From Vibrio hangzhouensis (GTDB lineage Bacteria > Pseudomonadota > Gammaproteobacteria > Enterobacterales > Vibrionaceae), in contig NZ_FNVG01000022.1 of NCBI RefSeq assembly GCF_900107935.1, forward strand, positions 1-64,000: DNA of 64,000 bases, given 5' to 3'. The position numbers were made by a program, and so were the translations under genes. Under the pieces are notes generated by a model. That model was given only the letters and a program-made list of their open reading frames with translations. It did not search any database and was not told where the DNA came from. This document shows positions 50,991 through 59,823 of the stretch, one piece after another (positions within the stretch are counted from its first letter, which is position 1; each line of letters begins with the position of its first letter).

Positions 50991-52246
50991 GCATCACCTT
51001 CAAACTGGCGTGGAAGAGTCTGTTAAACAGAAAAACAACCGCCATGCTCACCATACTGACTGTGGCAATTTCTGTGATTCTATTGATGGGAGTCGAGCGC
51101 ATTCGTACTCAGGCCAAAAGCAGTTTTGCCAATACCATTTCCGGAACAGACCTAATCGTTGGAGGACGCTCAGGCCAGGTAAATTTGCTGCTTTACTCTG
51201 TGTTTCGAATTGGCAACGCCACCAACAACATCGACTGGAAAAGCTTCAAAGAATTCAGCGCTCACCGTTCAGTAGACTGGGCGATTCCCATTTCACTGGG
51301 AGACTCCCACAAGGGCTTTCGTGTGATGGGGACCAATCACAGTTACTTCGAACACTATCGATATGGGCAAAAGCAGAATCTGACGCTGGCCTCTGGCCGA
51401 GAGTTTGATGGATTGTTCGAGACCGTATTGGGTGCCGATGTTGCCAAATCTCTGGGTTACGATATCGGCAGTGACATCATAATTGCTCACGGTATCAGTG
51501 ATGTGGGTTTCAGTCGCCACGACAACCTGCCGTTTACGGTCGTAGGCATTCTGGCACCAACGGGTACCCCTGTCGACAAAACCGTTCACGTTTCTCTGGA
51601 AGCCATCGAAGCCATACACGTTGGTTGGGAATCGGGCGCCAACCTTGGCAATACGCCGACCAAAAAACAACTTGAACAGTTTGACTTTCAGCCAAAGCAG
51701 ATCACAGCGATGATGATAGGCCTGAAAAGTAAGATTCAGACCTTTGCTCTACAGAGGCAAATCAACACCTATAAACAGGAGCCACTTAGTGCCATCCTTC
51801 CGGGGGTCGCCTTACATGAATTGTGGGGCATGATGAGCGTGGCAGAACAAGCCCTTTTGGTGGTATCCATCTTTGTTGTGGTCGCGGGACTAATGGGGAT
51901 GCTCTCGAGTCTGCTCACCAGCTTACAGGAACGACGCCGAGAAATGGCCATTCTCAGAGCCATGGGGGCCAGGCCACGCCATGTCTTTACGCTGTTAGTT
52001 AGTGAGGCGACCGTGCTTACCAGCATAGGTATCCTATGTGGTGTGGTGGGCATGTACACCATGCTTGCCGTCGCCGCCCCCATCATTAGTGCAAATTATG
52101 GTATAAATATCGCCTTGTCGGGTATCACATCTCATGAGTGGATGCTTCTAGGATTCGTTCAAGTGGCTGGAATTGTGATTGGATTCTTCCCGGCATTGCG
52201 TGCATACCGCCAGTCATTAAGCGATGGTATGACAATCCGAATTTAG
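50987..52246 (+). CDS. zrgC: FtsX/MacB-like ABC permease of the zinc operon
   Basis: A 419-residue membrane protein: one N-terminal membrane helix (about 18-38), a periplasmic domain of roughly 230 residues, then three C-terminal helices (about 285-310, 335-365, 380-405). This is the four-helix topology of type VII (MacB/LolCE/FtsX) permeases. The LQERRREMAILRAMGA coupling-helix motif near 320 is typical of that class. Such proteins usually transmit force to the periplasm and do not form an import channel, so the zinc role is remarkable. It overlaps the ATPase gene and is followed 10 bp later by a DUF3299 gene. Confidence 0.88.
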   Translation: MSITFKLAWKSLLNRKTTAMLTILTVAISVILLMGVERIRTQAKSSFANTISGTDLIVGGRSGQVNLLLYSVFRIGNATNNIDWKSFKEFSAHRSVDWAIPISLGDSHKGFRVMGTNHSYFEHYRYGQKQNLTLASGREFDGLFETVLGADVAKSLGYDIGSDIIIAHGISDVGFSRHDNLPFTVVGILAPTGTPVDKTVHVSLEAIEAIHVGWESGANLGNTPTKKQLEQFDFQPKQITAMMIGLKSKIQTFALQRQINTYKQEPLSAILPGVALHELWGMMSVAEQALLVVSIFVVVAGLMGMLSSLLTSLQERRREMAILRAMGARPRHVFTLLVSEATVLTSIGILCGVVGMYTMLAVAAPIISANYGINIALSGITSHEWMLLGFVQVAGIVIGFFPALRAYRQSLSDGMTIRI

Positions 52247-52256
52247 TGAGAACAAC

Positions 52257-52787
52257 ATGAAAACACTGCATAAACTGTTTTATATCCTGATGCTGTCTCT
52301 GGGGATATTCACGCCTCAGGTCGCATTGGCAGAATCAGAAGCCGACCTCCTCAAACTGGACTGGATCGATCTCATTCCAGAAAAAGAAAGGAATCAATTT
52401 GACGCCATGGGGATGCCTGCGGTTGATCACTCCGGAGACGTCATGGCACAGTCTAAAGTGGGTACAGTGCGTCAGGAATTAAATGGCAGTACGGTGAAAA
52501 TTCCTGGGTTTGTAATTCCACTTGAAGGGGATGAAGATACCGTCACTGAGTTCTTATTAGTGCCCTATTTTGGAGCCTGTATTCACGTGCCGCCACCTCC
52601 GCCGAATCAAATCGTTTATGTAAAATTTGCAGAAGGCGCCCCGGTTCACCGCTTATGGGATGTGATCTACGTGGTGGGGACGTTGAAAACGGAAACCATC
52701 AACTCTGAGCTGGCAGAAACCGGCTACCTCATTGATGGAATCCGAATCGAAGATTACGACGATTACGACGATTACGACGAAAACTAG
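52257..52787 (+). CDS. zrgD: DUF3299 periplasmic protein of the zinc operon
   Basis: A 176-residue secreted protein with a Sec signal peptide (cleavage near residue 24, ...PQVALA-ES). The mature part has the DUF3299 core: VRQELNGSTVKIPGFVIPLEGDEDTVTEFLLVPYFGACIHVPPPPPNQIV (in pieces over residues 73-120), including the CIHVPPPPPNQ motif, whose Cys and His could hold metal. The C-terminus is an acidic repeat (DYDDYDDYDEN). It is the last gene of the operon; no clear terminator follows. DUF3299 has no established activity that I can name. Confidence 0.85.
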   Translation: MKTLHKLFYILMLSLGIFTPQVALAESEADLLKLDWIDLIPEKERNQFDAMGMPAVDHSGDVMAQSKVGTVRQELNGSTVKIPGFVIPLEGDEDTVTEFLLVPYFGACIHVPPPPPNQIVYVKFAEGAPVHRLWDVIYVVGTLKTETINSELAETGYLIDGIRIEDYDDYDDYDEN

Positions 52788-52853
52788 GATGCACGCAGCA
52801 TTGTGCGCAAATGTCGAAAAGTAAACAATTCGTTAACAGTGTTAGCTTGTCAC

Positions 52854-52958
52854 TTAGCTGATAAACGTGGAGAGATACGCTAACACTCCAATGTAAACAC
52901 AAAGCAGTAACGCGACTGACACGTGTTTTTTAACTTTATTTTCTTCCGAGTGCCTCAT
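52854..52958 (-). CDS. Small single-span membrane protein, 34 residues (not previously annotated to my knowledge)
   Basis: The frame starts ATG at 52958, behind an ideal ribosome-binding site (AAGGAGGGCTTT, 6 nt spacing), and ends TAA. The product begins MRHSEENKVKKH, a charged N-terminus with several Lys, and then has one membrane helix (about residues 13-33). This is the build of bacterial small membrane proteins. No family is recognised. It is divergent from the TIGR03899 gene, across an AT-rich 241-bp gap that shows TTGTAA and TGATAA (16 bp apart) as possible promoter elements. It faces the end of the zinc operon. Confidence 0.6.
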   Translation of the reverse strand: MRHSEENKVKKHVSVALLLCVYIGVLAYLSTFIS

Positions 52959-53199
52959 AAAGCCCTCCTTAACTAGCCCTTTAAATTTAACAAACTCTTA
53001 TCATTTAGCCCAGCCTTTTTTACAATCATCTGTACGTTATTGTTAAATCGGAAAATAGCTCACACAAATAGTTCTAGTCACCACCGAAAATTCCCGCTAA
53101 ATTGGTGAACTTATACTCACATTGACATAATATCGCGACAAGTTGTTCCGCTTTGTTGTGTAATCACCCATGATCCTTGCTACTGTTTGAGCCTGTTTT

Positions 53200-54102
53200 A
53201 TGAGCAAACCTGCTGTCGATACCACCTCCACCATTACAGAGACCGCTTCGCACACTGAATCTGGCCAGAAAAAAACACATCATATGAAAGACAGTGGCAG
53301 CCGTATTCGCGCCATTGCTCGAGCGCACAGCCTTGATGCACTGATCGCAGAAGAAACCCCGAGCAAAACCTTATTTGAACGGGCGATGATCAGAGAAAAG
53401 CAGAGCAAGGAACAGCGTCAAAAAAACCTTGAGCAAATCGTCAAGGCCGCTCTGGGGTCCTGTAAAAATGAGGTGGCCGGGGAACCGGATTTTGACTGGT
53501 TGGTGCGGTACTTCGATATGGCCAAGGAAATCCACAACAGCTCAATGCAAAAGTTGTGGGCACAGGTACTGAAAAGAGAAGTCACCAATCCGGGCTCAAC
53601 ATCACTAAAGGCACTGAAAACCTTACGGGATATGACACCAAAAGAAGCACAGACGTTGCAGCGTGCGGCGTCTTTGGCGTGCAGTTTTGGCACCGATACC
53701 AGCCGGAAACTGCTGCTGGGCATTCGTCATCAGTCCGGACTTTTTAGCTTTTCGAAACGAGAAAGCCTTGATGAGTTGAGTTTAGGCGAATTTCAGCTTC
53801 CCTATTCCAGTCTTCTGCTGTTGGTGGAACTGGGGATTTTATTGACCAGCGAACTGGTTTCGGGCGAAATAGCCAAAGAGCCGGCATTAAAGCTCAGCTA
53901 TCAGGGTAAAGAAATGACCTTACAACCTAAATATAAGGGCATCACACTGACTTACTATCGCTTTACGCCAGCTGGCAACGAGCTATGTCAGTTACTCGGT
54001 AACCGACCCAACCATCAGTATCAGGAAAAGCTACTTGAATTACTCAATCGCAAATTTACCGTGAAAGGCGACATAGCCAGCTCATTTCACCATACCGTTT
54101 AG
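53200..54102 (+). CDS. TIGR03899 family protein of unknown function
   Basis: A 300-residue soluble protein typical of Vibrio/Shewanella relatives. The first 45 residues are low-complexity and polar (Thr/Ser/His). The rest is helical: FDWLVRYFDMAKEIHNSSMQKLWAQVLKRE near 88-117 and a C-terminal domain with LSYQGKEMTLQPKYKGITLTYYRFTPAGNELCQLL, which looks like a winged-helix/DUF2806-type segment. No catalytic motif is seen. It ends overlapping the end of cysC by 4 bp (convergent). Family naming is from pattern memory. Confidence 0.75.
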   Translation: MSKPAVDTTSTITETASHTESGQKKTHHMKDSGSRIRAIARAHSLDALIAEETPSKTLFERAMIREKQSKEQRQKNLEQIVKAALGSCKNEVAGEPDFDWLVRYFDMAKEIHNSSMQKLWAQVLKREVTNPGSTSLKALKTLRDMTPKEAQTLQRAASLACSFGTDTSRKLLLGIRHQSGLFSFSKRESLDELSLGEFQLPYSSLLLLVELGILLTSELVSGEIAKEPALKLSYQGKEMTLQPKYKGITLTYYRFTPAGNELCQLLGNRPNHQYQEKLLELLNRKFTVKGDIASSFHHTV

Positions 54103-54731
54103 CCAATCACGCCTTGTGCGCGAAGCACGCTTAGACACTGTTCCACCAGCTCAGCAACCGAGTGTTCGTCTGCCTTCAAGTGGATTTCCGGTTTCTCCGG
54201 CTGCTCATACTCAGAATCGATTCCGGTAAAGTTCGGGATCTCACCAGCTCGGGCTTTTTTGTACAAACCCTTAGGATCGCGAGATTCGCACACCGCCAGA
54301 CTAGCATCGACAAAGACCTCCAGAAACTCCCCCTGAGGCAACAACTCTCTAACCAGAGCACGCTCTGCACGATGAGGAGAGATAAACGCAGACAGTACAA
54401 TCAGTCCCGCATCTGCCATCAGTTTAGTCAACTCCCCTACCCGTCGGATATTCTCTCTTCTATCCTGCTGGGAGAACCCCAGATCCCGGCACAGGCCGTG
54501 TCTGACATTGTCACCATCCAACAGATAGGTGTGATAGCCCTGATTGACAAGCTCCGTTTCTAATGCACCCGCAACCGTTGATTTCCCCGCACCGGAAAGG
54601 CCAGTGAACCACAACACGACGGGCTGTTGGCTTTTTAGCTGTGCTCGCTCCGCTTTGGTCACATTGTGTTGATGCCATATTACATTGTCATCTTTTTCGA
54701 TTGCAGCAGTTGTCACCACACTGTTTGACAT
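54099..54731 (-). CDS. cysC: Adenylyl-sulfate kinase
   Basis: Phosphorylates APS to PAPS, the second activation step of sulfate assimilation. From the ATG at 54731 it has 210 residues with the P-loop GLSGAGKST near residue 43, DGDNVRHGLCRDLGFS near 77, and the conserved GLYKKARAGEIPNFTGIDS stretch near 160. Two earlier ATG codons (54752, 54746) are in frame; the chosen one has AAAGGA at 6 nt. It is the last gene of the cobA-cysD-cysN-SLC13-cysC operon. Confidence 0.96.
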   Translation of the reverse strand: MSNSVVTTAAIEKDDNVIWHQHNVTKAERAQLKSQQPVVLWFTGLSGAGKSTVAGALETELVNQGYHTYLLDGDNVRHGLCRDLGFSQQDRRENIRRVGELTKLMADAGLIVLSAFISPHRAERALVRELLPQGEFLEVFVDASLAVCESRDPKGLYKKARAGEIPNFTGIDSEYEQPEKPEIHLKADEHSVAELVEQCLSVLRAQGVIG

Positions 54732-54755
54732 ATTAAATCCTTTCATAAACATCGG

Positions 54756-56480
54756 TTAAAACGGGAAAAAGTAAGGGATCAGCGTCAATACCAATACCGA
54801 GTAGACGATGGAGATGGGAATACCGATTCGCATATAGTCTTTCAGTTGGTAATTCCCCACGCTGTACACCAGAAGATTGGTCTGATAACCATAAGGGGAG
54901 ACAAAACTGGCACTGGCTCCGAACAGCACCGCCATAATAAACGGCATAGGATCCACACCATAACCCACAGCCATACTGTAGCCGATGGGAAACGCCAGAG
55001 CAGCAGCGGCATTATTGGTGACGAGCTCGGTAAGCACTAAAGTCACTAAGTAAGTAGCCACTAACGCGCCAAACACCCCCCAGCCATTAAACAGTTCGAT
55101 AAACATATCACCCATGCGCGCAGACAAGCCGGTGGATATCATCAACTGAGCTATAGAGAGTGCAGAGCCAACAATCACCACAATGTCAGTTGGAAAACGA
55201 CGTCGTAGTTCACCAATATTCACAATACCAAACGCCAGTACGGCAATCAGGTACAGTGCTAACCCTTTGATAATGGGCAGAACGTGAGTAAGCGCTAACC
55301 CAATAACCGCAACGAAACCGATTAATACGTAACTTGATTTGGCAAAATCCAGTCTGGCACTGGAGTCCAGATCATTTACCAGTACAAATTCTTTACGGTG
55401 CTTGCGACGCTCGGTCTCAAAACGCTTACCGGGTGCCAGTACCAGCGTATCACCGGCCTGAAGCAGAATATTGCCCAGACCGCCTTCGAGTCTTTCGTGT
55501 CCGCGCCTTATCGCGACCACAACCGCATCGAAACGATCTCGGAACTGGCTTGATTTAAGCGTCTTATTGCAAAACGTCGCCGAAGAGCTAACCACCACTT
55601 CCAATAAATTCTGCCCGTTGAGGTGATGCTGTCCAAAGAACGTCAAGCCCTGGATTTCCTGTAAGGTGGCCACACTTTCGACATCCCCACAAAACAGCAG
55701 GCGATCTTTGGCCTGCAACACAAAGTGAGGGTCGACCGAGGCCAACGTCTCGCCATCTCTAACCACCTCAGCAAGAAACAGTTTACGTAGTGCCCTGAGG
55801 TTGTTCTGTGAAATGCTGCGCCCCACCAGAGGAGAGCCCGGCTCGACTCGTGCCTCCAGAAAGTACGGCAGTTCATCCTGACTGGCATCATCGTAATTTG
55901 GTAGCAGATAGCTGAGTGGGATCAGCACCAATACGCCCCCTACCAGCACACTGAGTCCAATCCAGGTCGGTGCAAAAAAATCCAGACTGGGCAAGCCGAC
56001 ATCTTCAACGAAACTATTGATGATCAGGTTGGTTGACGTACCAATCAGCGTCAGCGTGCCACCGAGAATTGCTGCATAAGAAAGTGGAATCAACAACTTG
56101 GATGGAGCGTGGCGCTGATTGCGTTTGATTGCCCCAATCAAGGAGACGACCACGGCGGTATTGTTGGTAAACGACGACAATAGCGCCGTTGAGACACCAA
56201 GCTTGGCCACCACCGCCCCCAGGCGTCCTGTCGCTATGCTACGACTGACCCAACTGATCAAACGTGTCTTCTCCAGTGCCGTTGAAGATAAGATCAACAG
56301 CACCAGTGTCAGCAACGACGAATTGGTAAAATTGGTTGCGATAGCATTGAGCTCAATCATTCCCGAGATGAACGCCAAAAACGCAGCACCAGCAAAAATA
56401 AAGCTCGGTTTAATTTGGGTTGCTATTAAGCAAGCGATGATAGACATCAACAATGCAAGCACCACTCCTTGTTCCCACAT
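54756..56480 (-). CDS. SLC13-family anion permease with RCK/TrkA-C domains, probable sulfate transporter
   Basis: A 574-residue inner-membrane protein with about eleven hydrophobic segments in two halves. Between them (about residues 205-370) lie two TrkA-C-like cytoplasmic domains (PGSPLVGRSISQNNLR..., LLEVVVSSSATFCNKTL...). The SLC13/DASS motifs SFTNNTAVVV near 105 and TNNAAAALAFPI near 490 each carry the Asn-Asn pair of the substrate site. Lying between cysN and cysC, it most likely brings in sulfate. The exact substrate and coupling ion (Na+) are inference. Confidence 0.88.
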   Translation of the reverse strand: MWEQGVVLALLMSIIACLIATQIKPSFIFAGAAFLAFISGMIELNAIATNFTNSSLLTLVLLILSSTALEKTRLISWVSRSIATGRLGAVVAKLGVSTALLSSFTNNTAVVVSLIGAIKRNQRHAPSKLLIPLSYAAILGGTLTLIGTSTNLIINSFVEDVGLPSLDFFAPTWIGLSVLVGGVLVLIPLSYLLPNYDDASQDELPYFLEARVEPGSPLVGRSISQNNLRALRKLFLAEVVRDGETLASVDPHFVLQAKDRLLFCGDVESVATLQEIQGLTFFGQHHLNGQNLLEVVVSSSATFCNKTLKSSQFRDRFDAVVVAIRRGHERLEGGLGNILLQAGDTLVLAPGKRFETERRKHRKEFVLVNDLDSSARLDFAKSSYVLIGFVAVIGLALTHVLPIIKGLALYLIAVLAFGIVNIGELRRRFPTDIVVIVGSALSIAQLMISTGLSARMGDMFIELFNGWGVFGALVATYLVTLVLTELVTNNAAAALAFPIGYSMAVGYGVDPMPFIMAVLFGASASFVSPYGYQTNLLVYSVGNYQLKDYMRIGIPISIVYSVLVLTLIPYFFPF

Positions 56481-56536
56481 TTACCTCATCCTTATTGCTG
56501 AGTACTACGTTTCATTATTCGTACTACTACGAACGA

Positions 56537-57949
56537 TTAAATTTTGGCATCCCACTCAGGGAAGTGCTTCATAATCAGTGCCTTAAGCTCGATTTCAAAC
56601 GCACTGATACGTTCTTGCGGTGAGCGTTGTTGCTCAGCCAGCGCATCACGAACTAAACCGGCACCAACAGTCACGTTCGTCAGACGATCAATAACAATAA
56701 AGCCCCCGGTATCCTGCACCGCATCGTAACTGTCGATCGCGACTGATTCAGTAAGTGACCACTCACACAAGCCAATACCATTGAGTGGTAATGAATCTGA
56801 TTCAAACGACTTCAGAGTATTAATATCGTACTGATGGCGAATCGCATCCAACGAGCCCTGAGTCTTCTTACCAGCAATCTTGATGTCATAGCTGCGACCT
56901 GGTGCCAATGGCTCATCCGTCATCCACACCACATCTGCCAGTAAGCGATTCGAAGAAGCAACTTTGGCATCTTGTTTCACTATCAAATCACCACGACTGA
57001 TATCAATTTCATCAGTCAGCGTTAACGTCACTGCTTGACCAGCAAATGCGCTAGGCAAGTCACCATCAAATGTCACGATACGCTCGACTTTTGAAGTCTT
57101 ACCAGACGGCAATGCTTTAATTTCATCGCCAACACGGATTTCACCCGAGCCAATCGTGCCCGCAAAACCGCGGAAATCGAGGTTTGGTCGGTTAACGTAC
57201 TGTACAGGGAAGCGGAATTCGCCTTGCTGCTTACCCTGGTCGATATCTACTTTCTCTAGTAGATCGAGCAAAGGCTCACCTTGATACCAGCTCATCTTGT
57301 CACTGAGATCTACGACGTTATCCCCTTCAAGCGCAGAGATAGGGATCATCTGGATATCAATATCCTTACCAAGGTTTTCCGAAAACGTCAGATACTCATC
57401 GCGAATTTCTTCATAGCGCTGCTGTGAGTAATCAACCAAATCCATCTTGTTCACCGCAACAATAAAGTGCTTTAGACCAAGTAGGCTGGAAATGAACGAG
57501 TGGCGACGAGTTTGATCGAGTACGCCTTTACGCGCATCAATCAAGATCACCGCAAGATCACACGTCGATGCGCCCGTAGCCATGTTTCGTGTGTACTGCT
57601 CATGTCCTGGCGTATCGGCGATAATGAACTTACGTTTTTGGGTCGAGAAGTAGCGGTATGCCACATCAATTGTGATCCCCTGTTCACGTTCCGCTTGCAG
57701 ACCGTCCACTAGCAACGCCAAATCAGGCTTTTCACCCGTAGTGCCCACACGCTGGCTGTCGGAGTGAACGGCTGCTAGCTGATCTTCATAAATTTGTTTA
57801 GAGTCGTGGAGCAAGCGACCAATTAAGGTACTTTTACCATCATCGACCGAGCCACACGTCAGGAATCGAAGTAACGATTTGTACTGGTGCTGACTCAGGT
57901 AACCTTCAATACCGAGTTCGGCAAGTTGTGCTTCTACTGCGCTGTTCAT
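56537..57949 (-). CDS. cysN: Sulfate adenylyltransferase subunit 1 (GTPase)
   Basis: GTPase subunit of ATP sulfurylase; GTP hydrolysis drives APS synthesis by CysD. The 470-residue protein is EF-Tu-like: G1 GSVDDGKSTLIGR near residue 33, G3 DTPGHEQYTRNM near 113, and G4 NKMD near 166, then beta-barrel domains. It does not carry the C-terminal APS kinase fusion seen in CysNC/NodQ, since cysC is separate. It lies 18 bp after cysD. Confidence 0.97.
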   Translation of the reverse strand: MNSAVEAQLAELGIEGYLSQHQYKSLLRFLTCGSVDDGKSTLIGRLLHDSKQIYEDQLAAVHSDSQRVGTTGEKPDLALLVDGLQAEREQGITIDVAYRYFSTQKRKFIIADTPGHEQYTRNMATGASTCDLAVILIDARKGVLDQTRRHSFISSLLGLKHFIVAVNKMDLVDYSQQRYEEIRDEYLTFSENLGKDIDIQMIPISALEGDNVVDLSDKMSWYQGEPLLDLLEKVDIDQGKQQGEFRFPVQYVNRPNLDFRGFAGTIGSGEIRVGDEIKALPSGKTSKVERIVTFDGDLPSAFAGQAVTLTLTDEIDISRGDLIVKQDAKVASSNRLLADVVWMTDEPLAPGRSYDIKIAGKKTQGSLDAIRHQYDINTLKSFESDSLPLNGIGLCEWSLTESVAIDSYDAVQDTGGFIVIDRLTNVTVGAGLVRDALAEQQRSPQERISAFEIELKALIMKHFPEWDAKI

Positions 57950-57967
57950 AATCTGTTCCTTCGATCC

Positions 57968-58876
57968 TTAAAAGTATCCTTGACGTTTCTTAAGCTCCAT
58001 CGATCCTGACTGATCGTGGTCGATCGCTCGCCCTTGTCTCTCACTAGAAGTGGCGACGAGCATCTCTTCTATAATTCCTGTGAGCGTGGTCGCTTCTGAT
58101 TCGATAGCACCGGTCAATGGGTAACAGCCAAGCGTTCTGAAACGCACACTCTTATGTTCAACTGTTTCATCAGGGCCGATCTCCATGCGATCGTCATCCA
58201 CCATGATCAGCATGCCATCGCGCTCTACCACTGGACGCGGCGCTGCAAGATACAGAGGCACGATTTCAATGCCTTCTAGCAAGATGTATTGCCAGATATC
58301 CAGTTCAGTCCAGTTAGAAAGTGGGAATACACGGATGCTTTCGCCTTTGTTGATCTGACCGTTGTAGGTCTTCCACAGTTCAGGACGCTGGTTTTTAGGG
58401 TCCCACGTATGGTTCTTGTCACGGAATGAGTAGACTCGTTCTTTGGCTCGAGACTTCTCTTCATCACGACGCGCACCACCAAATGCCGCATCAAAACCGT
58501 ATTTGTTCAGAGCCTGTTTCAGGCCTTGAGTCTTCATAATGTCAGTATGCTTTGATGAACCATGCACAAACGGACTACAGCCCATGGCCAAACCTTCCGG
58601 GTTCTTGTGCACCAAAAGCTCAAAACCGTAGTTTTTTGCTGTACGATCGCGAAATTCAATCATCTCTTTGAATTTCCAGTCGGTATCAACGTGCAACAAT
58701 GGAAATGGAATTTTTCCCGGATAAAACGCTTTGCGAGCCAAATGCAGCATCACTGAAGAGTCTTTACCGATCGAGTACATCATGACGGGATTATCAAATT
58801 CGGCCGCCACTTCTCGAATAATGTGGATGCTTTCTGCTTCCAGTTGTTTTAAATGCGTGAGTCTTTGTTGGTCCAT
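57968..58876 (-). CDS. cysD: Sulfate adenylyltransferase subunit 2
   Basis: Catalytic ATP sulfurylase subunit forming APS from ATP and sulfate. The 302-residue protein is of the PAPS-reductase-like N-type PPase fold with the PP-loop YSIGKDSSVMLHL near residue 35 and FGGARRDEEKSRAKERV near 130. It ends with the conserved QGRAIDHDQSGSMELKKRQGYF tail (split here at 280-302). Length equals E. coli CysD (302). It precedes cysN. Confidence 0.98.
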   Translation of the reverse strand: MDQQRLTHLKQLEAESIHIIREVAAEFDNPVMMYSIGKDSSVMLHLARKAFYPGKIPFPLLHVDTDWKFKEMIEFRDRTAKNYGFELLVHKNPEGLAMGCSPFVHGSSKHTDIMKTQGLKQALNKYGFDAAFGGARRDEEKSRAKERVYSFRDKNHTWDPKNQRPELWKTYNGQINKGESIRVFPLSNWTELDIWQYILLEGIEIVPLYLAAPRPVVERDGMLIMVDDDRMEIGPDETVEHKSVRFRTLGCYPLTGAIESEATTLTGIIEEMLVATSSERQGRAIDHDQSGSMELKKRQGYF

Positions 58877-58947
58877 GAGTTGTGCTTCCTTTAGTTATGC
58901 TGGTCGCTTGGTCACCAGCACAAGACTGAGTTCGAGTGTGCGGTCTG

Positions 58948-59823
58948 TTACGCGCTTTTGCTGCTAATGGTTGCGGCTTGGTTACAACGAGCGCCATCTT
59001 GACCAAACCATGCAAGTTCATCAGCGAGTGCCACCACCTCGCCAACCACAATCAGAGCTGGAGCCGACGCTTGTTGTGCCAGTTCTGATAAATTCGATAA
59101 CTGACCTCGCAATACTTTCTGTGAGGCCTGTGTACCACGCTCTATGATGGCGACAGGTACCTGTTTGTGACGTCCATGAGCGATCAACTGCTGTTGTATG
59201 TAGTCCGACTTCATTAAGCCCATATAGATCACTAACGTCTGGTTGCCGCGTGCCAGCGTCGACCAATCCATCTCATCGCTATCAGGCTTGAGATGACCGG
59301 TCACAAACAGTGCCGATTGCGCGTAGTCTCTGTGAGTTAAGGGAATGCCGGCATAAGCCGTTGCACCCGCTGCTGCAGTGATGCCAGGCACTACCTGAAA
59401 TTGGACGCCTGCAGCCGCCAGAACCTGCAGTTCTTCACCACCGCGACCAAATACAAAAGGATCGCCACCTTTGATACGAACCACTTTGTGGCCACTTTGT
59501 GCGAACTCAACCAGCAACTGATTGGTCTTATCCTGAGGCACACTGTGGTGACCCGCTCGCTTACCAACACACACAAGGATGGTGCTGTCTGGGATCAGCG
59601 CCATAATTTCCTCTGAAACCAGATAGTCGTAGAGGACAACGTCAGCTTGCTGCAGCAGGTTAAGAGCCTTTAGCGTCAAAAGCTCGGGATCCCCGGGACC
59701 AGCACCAATCAAAGCGACTTCACCAGCCCTTAAAGTAGATACTGGCAGACGCGGTTTGACCTGACTGCTGACCAGTGTTGGTGTGGCAACCTTGCCTCGA
59801 GGTGATGACTGAAATGCGTCCAT
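58948..59823 (-). CDS. cobA: Uroporphyrinogen-III C-methyltransferase
   Basis: SAM-dependent methylation of uroporphyrinogen III to precorrin-2, on the way to siroheme, the cofactor of sulfite reductase. The 291-residue protein has the SUMT motifs GAGPGDPELLTLKALNLL near residue 40, DVVLYDYLVS near 60, IRIKGGDPFVFGRGGEE near 116, and PGITAAAGATAY near 143. It is the methylase half of CysG, without the NAD-dependent dehydrogenase/ferrochelatase half. It is the first gene of the cys operon; a -10-like TAATAT (59877-59872, minus) lies about 50 bp upstream. CysB control is likely but not provable here. Confidence 0.95.
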   Translation of the reverse strand: MDAFQSSPRGKVATPTLVSSQVKPRLPVSTLRAGEVALIGAGPGDPELLTLKALNLLQQADVVLYDYLVSEEIMALIPDSTILVCVGKRAGHHSVPQDKTNQLLVEFAQSGHKVVRIKGGDPFVFGRGGEELQVLAAAGVQFQVVPGITAAAGATAYAGIPLTHRDYAQSALFVTGHLKPDSDEMDWSTLARGNQTLVIYMGLMKSDYIQQQLIAHGRHKQVPVAIIERGTQASQKVLRGQLSNLSELAQQASAPALIVVGEVVALADELAWFGQDGARCNQAATISSKSA

